The notes under the pieces are model-generated. The model was not told the origin of the DNA. It ran no database searches and was given only the letters and a program-made list of their open reading frames with translations. A stretch of 10,229 nt of DNA from Chloroflexota bacterium. GTDB taxonomy: Bacteria; Chloroflexota; Anaerolineae; Anaerolineales; Anaerolineaceae. Position 1 is the stretch's first letter; every line of letters begins with the position of its first letter. The position numbers were made by a program, and so were the translations under genes. The DNA is taken from contig JAJUJY010000150.1 in NCBI GenBank assembly GCA_029265085.1, forward strand, positions 1-10,229. Direction: 5' to 3'. Of the stretch, positions 1 to 6,295 are shown in pieces.

Positions 1-100
1 GAGCAATCTCCTGCTGGCTTTGTCCCTGTCCCAGGAACATCTGCACCGCTAGCAGCTATACCTCTTTGCTGTAGTGAATCATTCCTTTCTTTCCTGCCAT
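1..100 (-). pseudogene. IS3-family transposase OrfA N-terminus, interrupted by an in-frame TAG
   Basis: The frame starts at ATG 100-98 and reads MAGKKGMIHYSKEV, then TAG (58-56), then continues in the same frame as LLAVQMFLGQGQSQQEIA to the window edge. The start resembles OrfA proteins of IS150-like elements, which bind the IS ends through an N-terminal helix-turn-helix. In relatives a lysine usually stands where the TAG is, as part of a K-L-E/A-A-V stretch, so a single AAG to TAG change would explain the break. An AGGAGG at 117-112 lies 10 bases before the ATG. The rest of orfA and orfB lie outside the window. The homology is recognised from the residue pattern only; a sequencing error is possible but less likely than real decay. 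Confidence 0.7.
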
Positions 101-104
101 ATGA

Positions 105-142
105 AAAGCACCTCCTGCTTCTATTCTCGCATGAGGTGCTTT
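105..142 (-). promoter_or_regulatory. Inverted repeat covering the IS transposase Shine-Dalgarno
   Basis: AAAGCACCTC (105-114) and GAGGTGCTTT (133-142) form perfect 10-base arms around an 18-base loop. On the minus-strand RNA, the arm nearer the gene contains most of the AGGAGG that serves the orfA ATG at 100. A transcript entering from outside the IS would fold this stem and hide the ribosome site. Such hairpins are known in IS10 and IS50 as protection against impinging transcription; the role here is inference. On the + strand the same stem is followed by a T-rich stretch (140-149), so it could also end transcription leaving the IS. Confidence 0.55.
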
Positions 143-199
143 CTTTTTCTGTCTTGTTTTATGGGGTCAGTTCAATCTGCCCCCTGTTTTTTTATCGTA

Positions 200-862
200 T
201 TATTCTTTTCGTGCCAAGACAATATTCACAGGTAGTCCCCACATTTTTTGAATAACAGAAAACTGAATGCAAAAATGTTTTTCTTCCAGGGTGCGAATCA
301 AATTAACAGGGTGGCAATCGATCCATACTGGGAAAAGCCGATGGAGAAACTCATACAAATGGATCATCACGGTTGGTTTTTCGGGCTTATATAGATAGAC
401 CAGACAAATCTTTCCATAAGGTTTTAAACATCGATAGCATTCATCGAGAACTTTGTGGATGTCATTCTGGTTCATTGATTCAATCGTAAATGAACTGAAT
501 ATTCCATCAAGGCTGGCGGATTTAAGCGCGAGGTAATTGGCATCCATTACTGAGATGAAAAAGTTATTTAAAATGGCATTCTTAAGTTTATTAATAGCAG
601 TTTGAGCCATGTTTTCTGACAAATCAATACCAATTACATTCCCGGCAGGGTAAATGTTTTTGGCTAAGGTAAGTAATGCAGCGCCAGTACCAGAACCAAT
701 TTCAAGAACTGTTTGTCCTGGCAGTGCGTTTAATATTGATAGACCTGCGCCAATAAATTGGGCTTCACTGGAATGGGCTAAAAAATCATAATAACGGCTG
801 AGAAAATTATAGAAACGCCGCTTTGGAGTTTTGCAATCAGGTATCGGGTGTTTTTCTGTCAT
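200..862 (-). CDS. Class I SAM-dependent methyltransferase (UbiE/MenG-like fold)
   Basis: A 220-residue soluble protein with a Rossmann-type methyltransferase domain. Motif I, VLEIGSGTG, is at about residues 52-60 and binds S-adenosylmethionine. The acidic residue after strand beta2 is D80 in GIDLSENM, the motif II region is DGIFSSFTIESM (119-130), and the post-II strand is LKPYGKICLVYL (147-158). The N-terminal FYNFLSRYYDFLA resembles the lid helix of UbiE/MenG-type enzymes, but the C-terminal third is divergent, so the substrate is unknown and could be a quinone, lipid or small molecule. ATG 862 is preferred over the TTG at 865 because AAGG lies 7 bases before the ATG and only 4 before the TTG. 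The gene is divergent from the sugar operon and is probably not part of it. The stop is TAA at 202-200, only 25 bases from the IS end. Confidence 0.85.
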   Translation of the reverse strand: MTEKHPIPDCKTPKRRFYNFLSRYYDFLAHSSEAQFIGAGLSILNALPGQTVLEIGSGTGAALLTLAKNIYPAGNVIGIDLSENMAQTAINKLKNAILNNFFISVMDANYLALKSASLDGIFSSFTIESMNQNDIHKVLDECYRCLKPYGKICLVYLYKPEKPTVMIHLYEFLHRLFPVWIDCHPVNLIRTLEEKHFCIQFSVIQKMWGLPVNIVLARKE

Positions 863-915
863 CAATCAACCTTTTTCTAAAGAGAGTAGTACATGTCCTT
901 TAGAAAATTTTAAGA

Positions 916-930
916 TTAATTCCGAATTAA
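916..930. promoter_or_regulatory. 15-bp palindrome upstream of the -35 box
   Basis: TTAATTC and GAATTAA form perfect 7-base arms around a single C at 923. It lies 4 bases upstream of the proposed -35 box (935) and between the two divergent genes. It could be an accessory operator, an activator site, or a site acting on the minus-strand methyltransferase promoter. It does not resemble the longer palindrome at 965-991, so it would bind a different protein. AT-rich sequence makes a chance palindrome possible. Confidence 0.3.
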
Positions 931-934
931 CTAC

Positions 935-962
935 TTGAATTTCTTGTTTGTAGGTGTATAAT
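935..962 (+). promoter_or_regulatory. Sigma-70/sigma-A type promoter for the sugar operon
   Basis: TTGAAT at 935-940 and a perfect TATAAT at 957-962 are separated by 16 bases. The expected transcription start is near 968-970, giving a leader of about 46 bases before the regulator ATG at 1015. The palindrome at 965-991 begins 2 bases after the -10 box and would cover the start site, so the promoter is likely repressed by a protein bound there. No other convincing promoter is seen further along the + strand operon. Confidence 0.65.
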
Positions 963-964
963 GA

Positions 965-991
965 ACATATGTACACGCTGTGTACATATGT
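965..991. promoter_or_regulatory. Perfect 12-bp inverted repeat, likely operator of the SorC-family regulator
   Basis: ACATATGTACAC (965-976) and GTGTACATATGT (980-991) are exact reverse complements with a 3-base GCT centre. The site lies just downstream of the -10 box and covers the predicted transcription start, a typical place for a repressor operator. The next gene encodes a SorC/DeoR-type regulator, a family that binds palindromes as tetramers, so autoregulation of the whole operon is the simplest reading. A hairpin in the 5' leader is an alternative, but much of the left arm would be missing from the RNA if transcription starts near 969. Confidence 0.65.
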
Positions 992-1014
992 AAACCACTC
1001 CCTCGAGATCCTGT

Positions 1015-1971
1015 ATGTCAAATCAAATTGATCAAGCCGAATACCGTCTTTGCGCGCGTGTGGCAAAGTTATATTACGAAAGTGGATTCACCCAAAATGA
1101 AATCGGTGAAAAATTAGGGTATTCGCGGGTTACCATATCCAGAATACTAACCCGGGCGATTGAATTAGGAATCGTCGAAATCAAAATTAATGCTCCTCAA
1201 GGGGATAGTTTTGACCTGGAGCAAAATTTGATTGTTAAGTTCGGTTTGCGTGATGCGGTAGTGGTGCCTGATCCGGAGGGGGAAGAAACCATTTACATTA
1301 CGCTGGCTCGCGGCGCAGCTGATTGGCTGAAGAGATATTTAAAGAATGGTATGCGTGTTGGTCTTGGGCTCGGACGAACCATATCGCATATCCCAACGGT
1401 ATTTTCTGTGGAATCGCCAATCGATTGTACATTTATTGAGATTGTGGGCGGTGCATCAGACCATTCTGGTGGATTTGCAAAATACAACATCACATCAAAA
1501 ATGGCGGAACTTGCAGGTGGAAAAGCTGAATTCTTGTATGCGCCGAACATGGTCTCCAGTGCGGAATTGCAAAAGACACTGGTAAACGAACCTTCTATTT
1601 CTGAGGCACTCAACCGCGCGCGGAAGTCAGATATTGTTATGCAAAGTATCGGGACTGTTGATGACTCAGCCATATTGTATGTTGAAAAGAAGATAACCGA
1701 ACAGGAGCTGCGCAGTTTGCAGGCGTCCAACGCGATTGGAGACGCATTGGGTCATTACTTTGATGAGAATGGCAATGTGGTATCGACATTTTTAGATAAT
1801 CGAATTATTGGTATTACGCTGGATGATCTAAAAAAGATCCCCTGGAGCGTTTTAATCGCGGGTGGTGAAGAAAAGAATTCTGTGGTTGAGGCTGCAATGA
1901 AGGGGAATTTCTTTAATGTCTTGATCACAAATACAGAAACGGCGAAATATCTTGTAAGCAGAAATGAGTAA
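1015..1971 (+). CDS. SorC/DeoR-family sugar-binding transcriptional regulator
   Basis: A 318-residue protein of normal length for the SorC family. Residues about 26-48 form the DNA-binding helix-turn-helix (TQNEIGEKLGYSRVTISRIL). Residues about 65-315 form the effector domain with the GLGLGRT loop at 116-122, where related proteins bind a sugar phosphate. The sequence NAIGDALGHYFDENG and the C-terminal ITNTETAKYL region are also typical. Proteins of this family act as tetramers and respond to phosphorylated intermediates, so the ligand here is probably made by the PTS or by the kinase encoded downstream. It is the first gene of the operon, and its TAA (1969-1971) directly abuts the EIIA start. 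No strong Shine-Dalgarno precedes ATG 1015, which suggests low expression. Confidence 0.88.
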   Translation: MSNQIDQAEYRLCARVAKLYYESGFTQNEIGEKLGYSRVTISRILTRAIELGIVEIKINAPQGDSFDLEQNLIVKFGLRDAVVVPDPEGEETIYITLARGAADWLKRYLKNGMRVGLGLGRTISHIPTVFSVESPIDCTFIEIVGGASDHSGGFAKYNITSKMAELAGGKAEFLYAPNMVSSAELQKTLVNEPSISEALNRARKSDIVMQSIGTVDDSAILYVEKKITEQELRSLQASNAIGDALGHYFDENGNVVSTFLDNRIIGITLDDLKKIPWSVLIAGGEEKNSVVEAAMKGNFFNVLITNTETAKYLVSRNE

Positions 1972-2418
1972 ATGCTGATGTTATCTGAGTATCTTTCTCC
2001 TGATGTGATTCGTTTGCAAATTCCAGTGAAAGATTGGAAAGAAGCTGTTGAAATTGGCGGTTCATTATTAGTACAAACCGGAAAATGTGAGCCTCGCTAT
2101 GTAGACGCGATGGTCCGTGCGGTGAATGAAATGGGACCATACATGGTTTTAGCGCCAGGATTATCGTTAGCACATGCGCGGCCAGAAGATGGCGCTTTAG
2201 CGGTAGGGATTAGCATAATCAGCCTTTCAACCCCGGTAAATTTTGGCTCTGAGGCGAATGACCCTGTATCACTGGTCATTTCGTTTTGTGGTGTGGATCA
2301 TCACAGCCATATCGAAATGTTAAAAAGTTTAGCCGAGTTTTTAGTAGATGAAGATCATCAGAATTTATTGAAATCCTCAAATTCGGTTGAGGAAATATTA
2401 GCTGCTTTCCAACAATAG
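1972..2418 (+). CDS. PTS EIIA component, fructose/mannitol/ascorbate-type domain (UlaC-like)
   Basis: A 148-residue cytoplasmic phosphocarrier that takes phosphate from HPr and passes it to EIIB. The active-site motif PGLSLAHARPEDGA carries the phosphorylated histidine, H68. The following GISIISLSTPVNFG and the VSLVISFCGVDHHSHIEML region match the PTS EIIA type 2 fold, with the usual second histidine region before the C-terminal LKSLAEFLVD helix. It is a stand-alone domain, as in the E. coli ascorbate and galactitol systems. The ATG directly follows the regulator stop codon, so translation is probably coupled. An in-frame ATG at 1978 is an alternative start that would lose only two residues. 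The sugar cannot be read from EIIA alone. Confidence 0.88.
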   Translation: MLMLSEYLSPDVIRLQIPVKDWKEAVEIGGSLLVQTGKCEPRYVDAMVRAVNEMGPYMVLAPGLSLAHARPEDGALAVGISIISLSTPVNFGSEANDPVSLVISFCGVDHHSHIEMLKSLAEFLVDEDHQNLLKSSNSVEEILAAFQQ

Positions 2419-2430
2419 AAAGGAATTCAT

Positions 2431-2721
2431 ATGAAAAAATTAAAAATTATGACTGTTTGTGGTTTTGGATTGGGGTCAAGTATGGTGTTGAAATTGACCC
2501 TGGATGGCGTTCTAAAGGAAAACAATATTGTTGCAGATACCTTTTGTTCTGATGCAACTACTGCAACGGGTGAGACGTATGATATTGTTTTCACTTCCAA
2601 AGAAATGTCCCATTTATTCAAGAATGTGACGAAACCTGTGGTTGTTATTGACAACTTTTTGAGCAAAGAAGAAGTCAGGACCAAAGGTCTTGAAATCATT
2701 CAAAAAGCAATCTCAGGATAA
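2431..2721 (+). CDS. PTS EIIB component (UlaB/SgaB-like)
   Basis: A 96-residue EIIB protein that transfers phosphate from EIIA to the sugar during passage through EIIC. The N-terminal strand ends in a P-loop-like motif TVCGFGLGSS, with the phosphorylated cysteine at C10. The rest fits the four-stranded fold of ascorbate/galactitol-type EIIB proteins, including YDIVFTSKEM and VVVIDNFLS. AAAGGA at 2419-2424 lies 6 bases before the ATG and supports the start. It follows EIIA after 12 bases, and its last codons contain the ribosome site of the next gene. Pairing with a UlaA-like EIIC downstream supports assignment to the ascorbate-galactitol (AG) PTS superfamily. Confidence 0.9.
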   Translation: MKKLKIMTVCGFGLGSSMVLKLTLDGVLKENNIVADTFCSDATTATGETYDIVFTSKEMSHLFKNVTKPVVVIDNFLSKEEVRTKGLEIIQKAISG

Positions 2722-2728
2722 CTGTCCA

Positions 2729-4894
2729 ATGACTCAATCACAATCCTTCTATTACGGGGCATCCTATTCTCCGTTGATTTTTGATGAAGCAGAATGGCAA
2801 AATGATCTGGCATTGATGAAAAATGCCGGGATGAACTTGATCCGGTTGGGCGATGTTCATGCTTCTTGGGATCGGATTGAACCGAAAGAAGGTGTTTTTG
2901 AATTTGATAAACTAGGGCGTTTTTACGAAACTGCGGAAAAATATGGGATCAATATTATTATCAGTACCGGGGCTTCATCACCTCCGCTGTGGCTGGCAAA
3001 AAAATACCCAAATCTTCCTTTGTTATCAAATACAGGACAACGTTATCCTTTAGGAGCATCATATCATTGGGCGTGCATACACCATCCAGGGTACCTTGAT
3101 GCGCTAAAAAAATATTTAACTGCCCTTTTGGATTTTACTGCGAAGCATTCAAATCATTTCGGTTGGCAGATTACGAATGAGATTGGATTTCCATTTCTAC
3201 CCGCCCGCGAAGAAAATGTTTTAGGTTTATATTGTTATTGTGAGCATTGTGTTGAAAAATTTAAAACATGGGTAAAAGAGAAATATCAGAGTATCCAGGC
3301 GGTCACACATGCCTGGTCCTGGGGCACGACGAATTATGTCTATAATGATTGGTCGGAAATATTTCCACCGGAAAGTATGCCGGGTGCTTGGGCAGGGGTT
3401 ACAAAATGGATTGATTGGCGGTTGTTCTGGCAGCAAGCTTTTGCTGATTTTGCCGGATGTCAACATCATTTGATCCGAGAAAAGGATCATGATCATCCAA
3501 CTTCTGTGAATACTTTTAACTTCAAAGGATATGATCGATTTGGCACTTTAATGGGATTAGATCAATGGAAGATTGCCAAACAGGTTGATCATATTGGTTA
3601 TGATTTGTATCCAGGTAGTGGAAACAAACTTTCAACCCGGCCAGAACATATCTCGATCTTTTTAGACCACGGCCGAAGTGTATGCCAATCTACCGGTCGG
3701 GATTTTTGGCTGCACGAAATTGAGAGCGGACCTATTGGTGGATGGGTGATGGGGCCGGAATATAACACTAGGCCACAAGATGTAACCAATTATGTGGTTG
3801 AAGCGCTGGGACATGATGCAAAATTGATGCTATATATGCCCTGGCGTGAATGGGATTACCAGCCTTTGCATTGGGGGGCGTTGGTTGATTTGGATGGTAA
3901 TCCTACTGAGCGATATGAAGTTGCCAAGAACCTGGGAACTTTAATTGCTGATAACAAAGAATTTTTGATGAATGCCCATGTGCTAAGGGGCGAAATTGCA
4001 ATCCTGGAATCGAAGCCAAACGCAATATTTTTCCGCGGCGTTGGGGAAGAAGAACAATTGTTTGCCGCTCAACGGGGAGCATACCGGGCATTTTGGGAAG
4101 CTGGTTATCGAGTAGATTTTATTACCCCAGATTTCCTCGAATCGGCAACATTGAATGATTACAAGATCATCGTTCTGCCTATGTTGGGACTTATTGATGG
4201 GGATACAGCCGATCGCCTTGCTGATTTTGTGGCTGGGGGTGGAATTCTTATTGGATTTGCGCGCTGCGGGACGCTGGATAATCGGGGCTGGTACCATCAC
4301 CAGTTACCGCTACCTGGATTGAAAAAATGTTTTGGTATTGAGAGGGTTGAGCCGGATCGTTTAGATGGGGTCAAAATTAATCTCCAGGGTGAGAGTTACA
4401 ACGGATGGTGGAATCGCGATTTGGTTTGGACAAGCCCAACCACACAGGTCCTGGGAACATTTGAAGACCAGTTCCCGGCCGTAACACGCTCGAGTTATGG
4501 CAAAGGGTTTGGATTCTATCTGGCTACACAGGCTGATGCAGGGAATTTAAAAAATTCAGTGTCCATTTTGCGCGATGTAATTGAAAAATGCTTGCCAGTT
4601 GTTGGTGTACATCCTGATTTAAAAATTCAATTTGTTCAACAAAAAAATCGCGAAATAGACCCGCATATTTTGACCGCAGGAAACAAACAGTGGGTTTTCC
4701 TGAGTAATTATCTAAAGAATTCCTCCAGTGTTACCTTATCCCTAAAGGTGCACGGATTAAAAGCGGCTGCTCTAAAACGTATCTGGCCAATAACAGAAAA
4801 CATACATTGGAGTCAGCAGCAAGACGAATTATCAATATTATTCGATTTGGATGCAGAGGAGGTGTCTATCGTTGAAATAATTTTTGAGTCATAA
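2729..4894 (+). CDS. GH42 beta-galactosidase-like glycoside hydrolase
   Basis: A 721-residue cytoplasmic enzyme without a signal peptide, close to the usual GH42 length. GH42 enzymes remove terminal beta-D-galactosyl, and sometimes beta-D-fucosyl or alpha-L-arabinopyranosyl, residues with retention. The N-terminal TIM barrel spans about residues 7-390, with the acid/base E151 in GWQITNE and the nucleophile E330 in LHEIESGP. Cysteines C116, C169, C171 and C174 (the last three as CYCEHC) match the structural zinc site known in this family. Residues about 400-620 form the trimerisation domain and the end forms the beta-sandwich. The frame is open from a TTG at 2690, but AGGA at 2715-2718 sits 10 bases before ATG 2729, and the family N-terminus (YYGASYSP) begins just after it. 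It lies between PTS genes, which is unusual because PTS-linked glycosidases normally belong to phospho-glycosidase families. Whether it acts on a phosphorylated glycoside is unknown. Confidence 0.9.
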   Translation: MTQSQSFYYGASYSPLIFDEAEWQNDLALMKNAGMNLIRLGDVHASWDRIEPKEGVFEFDKLGRFYETAEKYGINIIISTGASSPPLWLAKKYPNLPLLSNTGQRYPLGASYHWACIHHPGYLDALKKYLTALLDFTAKHSNHFGWQITNEIGFPFLPAREENVLGLYCYCEHCVEKFKTWVKEKYQSIQAVTHAWSWGTTNYVYNDWSEIFPPESMPGAWAGVTKWIDWRLFWQQAFADFAGCQHHLIREKDHDHPTSVNTFNFKGYDRFGTLMGLDQWKIAKQVDHIGYDLYPGSGNKLSTRPEHISIFLDHGRSVCQSTGRDFWLHEIESGPIGGWVMGPEYNTRPQDVTNYVVEALGHDAKLMLYMPWREWDYQPLHWGALVDLDGNPTERYEVAKNLGTLIADNKEFLMNAHVLRGEIAILESKPNAIFFRGVGEEEQLFAAQRGAYRAFWEAGYRVDFITPDFLESATLNDYKIIVLPMLGLIDGDTADRLADFVAGGGILIGFARCGTLDNRGWYHHQLPLPGLKKCFGIERVEPDRLDGVKINLQGESYNGWWNRDLVWTSPTTQVLGTFEDQFPAVTRSSYGKGFGFYLATQADAGNLKNSVSILRDVIEKCLPVVGVHPDLKIQFVQQKNREIDPHILTAGNKQWVFLSNYLKNSSSVTLSLKVHGLKAAALKRIWPITENIHWSQQQDELSILFDLDAEEVSIVEIIFES

Positions 4895-4944
4895 CGTTTT
4901 GATGTAGTACTCCCAAATTTCACCAACCAATAAGGAGCGTAAAC

Positions 4945-6225
4945 ATGAACGTAGGTTTGATTTTTAGTATTGTTCCACGGCTATTGCCGACATTTATGCT
5001 GGGTCTTGTGGCTTTAATAGGGTTAATCCTGTTACGGAAAACCTTTAGCGAAGTAATCACTGGCACCATTAAAACAATGGCTGGCGTCATCATTTTGTTC
5101 TCTGCCGTTGATCTTTTGGTCGGCGTGATTTCTCCCATTTCCACTATGTTTGGCAAGGTATATGCCTATCAGGGAGAGGCGATCACGGTTGATTGGACCG
5201 CTTTCCTCAGCCAGTATGGTATTCCGGTCATTCTAGTTATGGTATTTGGTTTCCTGGTCAATATCCTTTTGGCCCGGATTACCAAGTTCAAGTATGTGTT
5301 TTTGACCGGCCACATTATGTTCTGGAACGCCTTCATGGTTGTTGCGGCATTGGCTGATGGCGGGAAAATCAACGGCGTTGCTCTCGTCGTCGTTGGCAGC
5401 CTGATTCAAGGTGTGATTTCCACCTTCCTGCCGGCTTTAATTGCTCCGTTTGTTTTCAAACTCACTGGCAGCAAAGATTTCACCATTGGTCATACAACCA
5501 CCAGCCTGGCTTTCATTGGAGCCTGGATTGGTAAATTGTTTGGTGATCCTTCCAAGTCCACTGAAGATCTGAAGATTTCGGATAACTTGAGTTTCCTCAA
5601 GTCAATGACGATCTCCACTTCGATCATCATGTTTTTACTGTATCTGGTGATGGGCTTTGTTGCAGGACCGGCATGGGCAGCTGAAACCTTCTCAGGTGGT
5701 TCTCAACCGATTTGGTACCTGTGGATTATTTACCAGGGTATCCTGTTTGGTGCTTCCCTGACCATTCTGCTCACCGGTGTACGCCTGATGTTGGCTGAAA
5801 TCGTGCCTGCATTTCATGGTTTTGCCAAGAAGATCGTGCCGGATGCGATCCCCGCATTGGACTGCCCGATGGTGTTCCCCTACGGCCAAAATGCCCTGGC
5901 GATTGGTTTCCCGATTGCAATGATCTCCTCTCTGGTGACTTTGGTAATCTTTGGTGCATTAGGCTATCGGTATGTTCTTCTCCCGCTGGTAGTTGCTGCT
6001 TTCTTTGATGTTGGACCAGCTGCCGTTTTAGCTAATGCCACTGGCGGACGTCGCGGTGCAATCCTGGCTTCCATTGTCGGCGGTATCTTGTTAATTGTTT
6101 TGCAAGCCCTTTCCCTGCCATTCGTTGCCAATACGGCGGCCGGTTTCGTCGGTGCCTTCGGCGGCAATGACTTCTCATTAATCGCGATTGTTGTTGGTGG
6201 TATTGCAAAATTATTAGGTTTCTAG
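4945..6225 (+). CDS. PTS EIIC permease, UlaA/SgaT (ascorbate-type) family
   Basis: A 426-residue integral membrane protein with about ten or more hydrophobic segments, the sugar-translocating part of the PTS. It shares clear landmarks with E. coli UlaA: LLRK (29-32), TGTIKT (39-44), TGHIMF (121-126), FTIGH (179-183), GVRLMLAE (278-285) and DC at 306-307 followed by N316. It is somewhat shorter than E. coli UlaA, mainly at the C-terminus. UlaA carries L-ascorbate, but this subgroup is broad, and the neighbours (glycosidase, isomerase, epimerase, kinase) argue against ascorbate. AAGGAG at 4932-4937, 7 bases before the ATG, is the strongest ribosome site in the operon. By eye the codons use more C at third positions than those of neighbouring genes, perhaps reflecting high expression. 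No EIIA or EIIB domain is fused. Confidence 0.9.
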   Translation: MNVGLIFSIVPRLLPTFMLGLVALIGLILLRKTFSEVITGTIKTMAGVIILFSAVDLLVGVISPISTMFGKVYAYQGEAITVDWTAFLSQYGIPVILVMVFGFLVNILLARITKFKYVFLTGHIMFWNAFMVVAALADGGKINGVALVVVGSLIQGVISTFLPALIAPFVFKLTGSKDFTIGHTTTSLAFIGAWIGKLFGDPSKSTEDLKISDNLSFLKSMTISTSIIMFLLYLVMGFVAGPAWAAETFSGGSQPIWYLWIIYQGILFGASLTILLTGVRLMLAEIVPAFHGFAKKIVPDAIPALDCPMVFPYGQNALAIGFPIAMISSLVTLVIFGALGYRYVLLPLVVAAFFDVGPAAVLANATGGRRGAILASIVGGILLIVLQALSLPFVANTAAGFVGAFGGNDFSLIAIVVGGIAKLLGF

Positions 6226-6239
6226 TGTGATTTGAAGTG

Positions 6240-6277
6240 AAATCTCCTCCCTCAAATCATTGGGGGAGGAGAGATTT
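6240..6277 (+). promoter_or_regulatory. Strong intercistronic RNA hairpin between EIIC and the epimerase gene
   Basis: TCCTCCCTCAA (6245-6255) pairs with TTGGGGGAGGA (6260-6270) around an AUCA loop, with one G-U pair. After a 2-base bulge (GA, 6271-6272) the stem extends by AAATC (6240-6244) with GATTT (6273-6277). The stem is GC-rich, but only ATTAATC follows rather than a T-run, so a complete intrinsic terminator is unlikely. It begins 15 bases after the EIIC stop and ends 8 bases before the next Shine-Dalgarno. It may protect the 3' end of the upstream message, set a processing point, or act as a partial attenuator that lowers expression of the catabolic genes relative to the transporter. 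Confidence 0.6.
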
Positions 6278-6295
6278 ATTAATCAAAGGTGTACT

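Larger units (their letters stand above)
1..174 (-). mobile_element. Left end of an IS3-family (IS150-like) insertion sequence, cut by window edge
   Basis: Read on the minus strand, the sequence starting at 174 is TGAACTGACCCCA, the characteristic terminal motif of many IS150-group IS3 elements. It is followed by a short A/T-rich leader, an inverted repeat, a Shine-Dalgarno sequence and the start of an orfA-like transposase reading frame that runs off the window at base 1. The order terminus, leader, orfA is what is expected for the left end of such an element. Only one end is visible, so the right inverted repeat, orfB and the flanking target duplication cannot be checked. The boundary at 174 is inferred from the terminal motif. 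The element is probably inactive because orfA carries a nonsense codon. Confidence 0.72.

Noticed and set aside
866..1066. Minus-strand open frame of 66 codons covering the divergent intergenic region
   Set aside because: It runs over the promoter, both palindromes and the start of the SorC gene, has no recognisable domain or low-noise composition, and would end right at the methyltransferase start. Better explained as chance.
1293..1730. Minus-strand open frame of 145 codons inside the SorC gene
   Set aside because: It lies wholly antisense to a well-supported coding region, and its translation has no family features.
2690..2728. TTG start that would extend the GH42 protein by 13 residues and overlap EIIB
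   Set aside because: No usable ribosome site before it, and the added residues are unlike GH42 N-termini; ATG 2729 has AGGA 10 bases upstream.
3983..4300. Minus-strand open frame of 105 codons inside the GH42 gene
   Set aside because: Antisense to the GH42 middle domain, with no recognisable motifs; a shadow of the real gene.
6240..6277. Rho-independent terminator
   Set aside because: The stem is strong but is followed by ATTAATCAAAGG rather than a run of T, and the genes on both sides look like one operon.
6260..6295. TTG start extending the epimerase by 12 residues
   Set aside because: It falls inside the intercistronic hairpin and has no properly spaced ribosome site; family N-termini begin near residue 1 of the ATG 6296 version.
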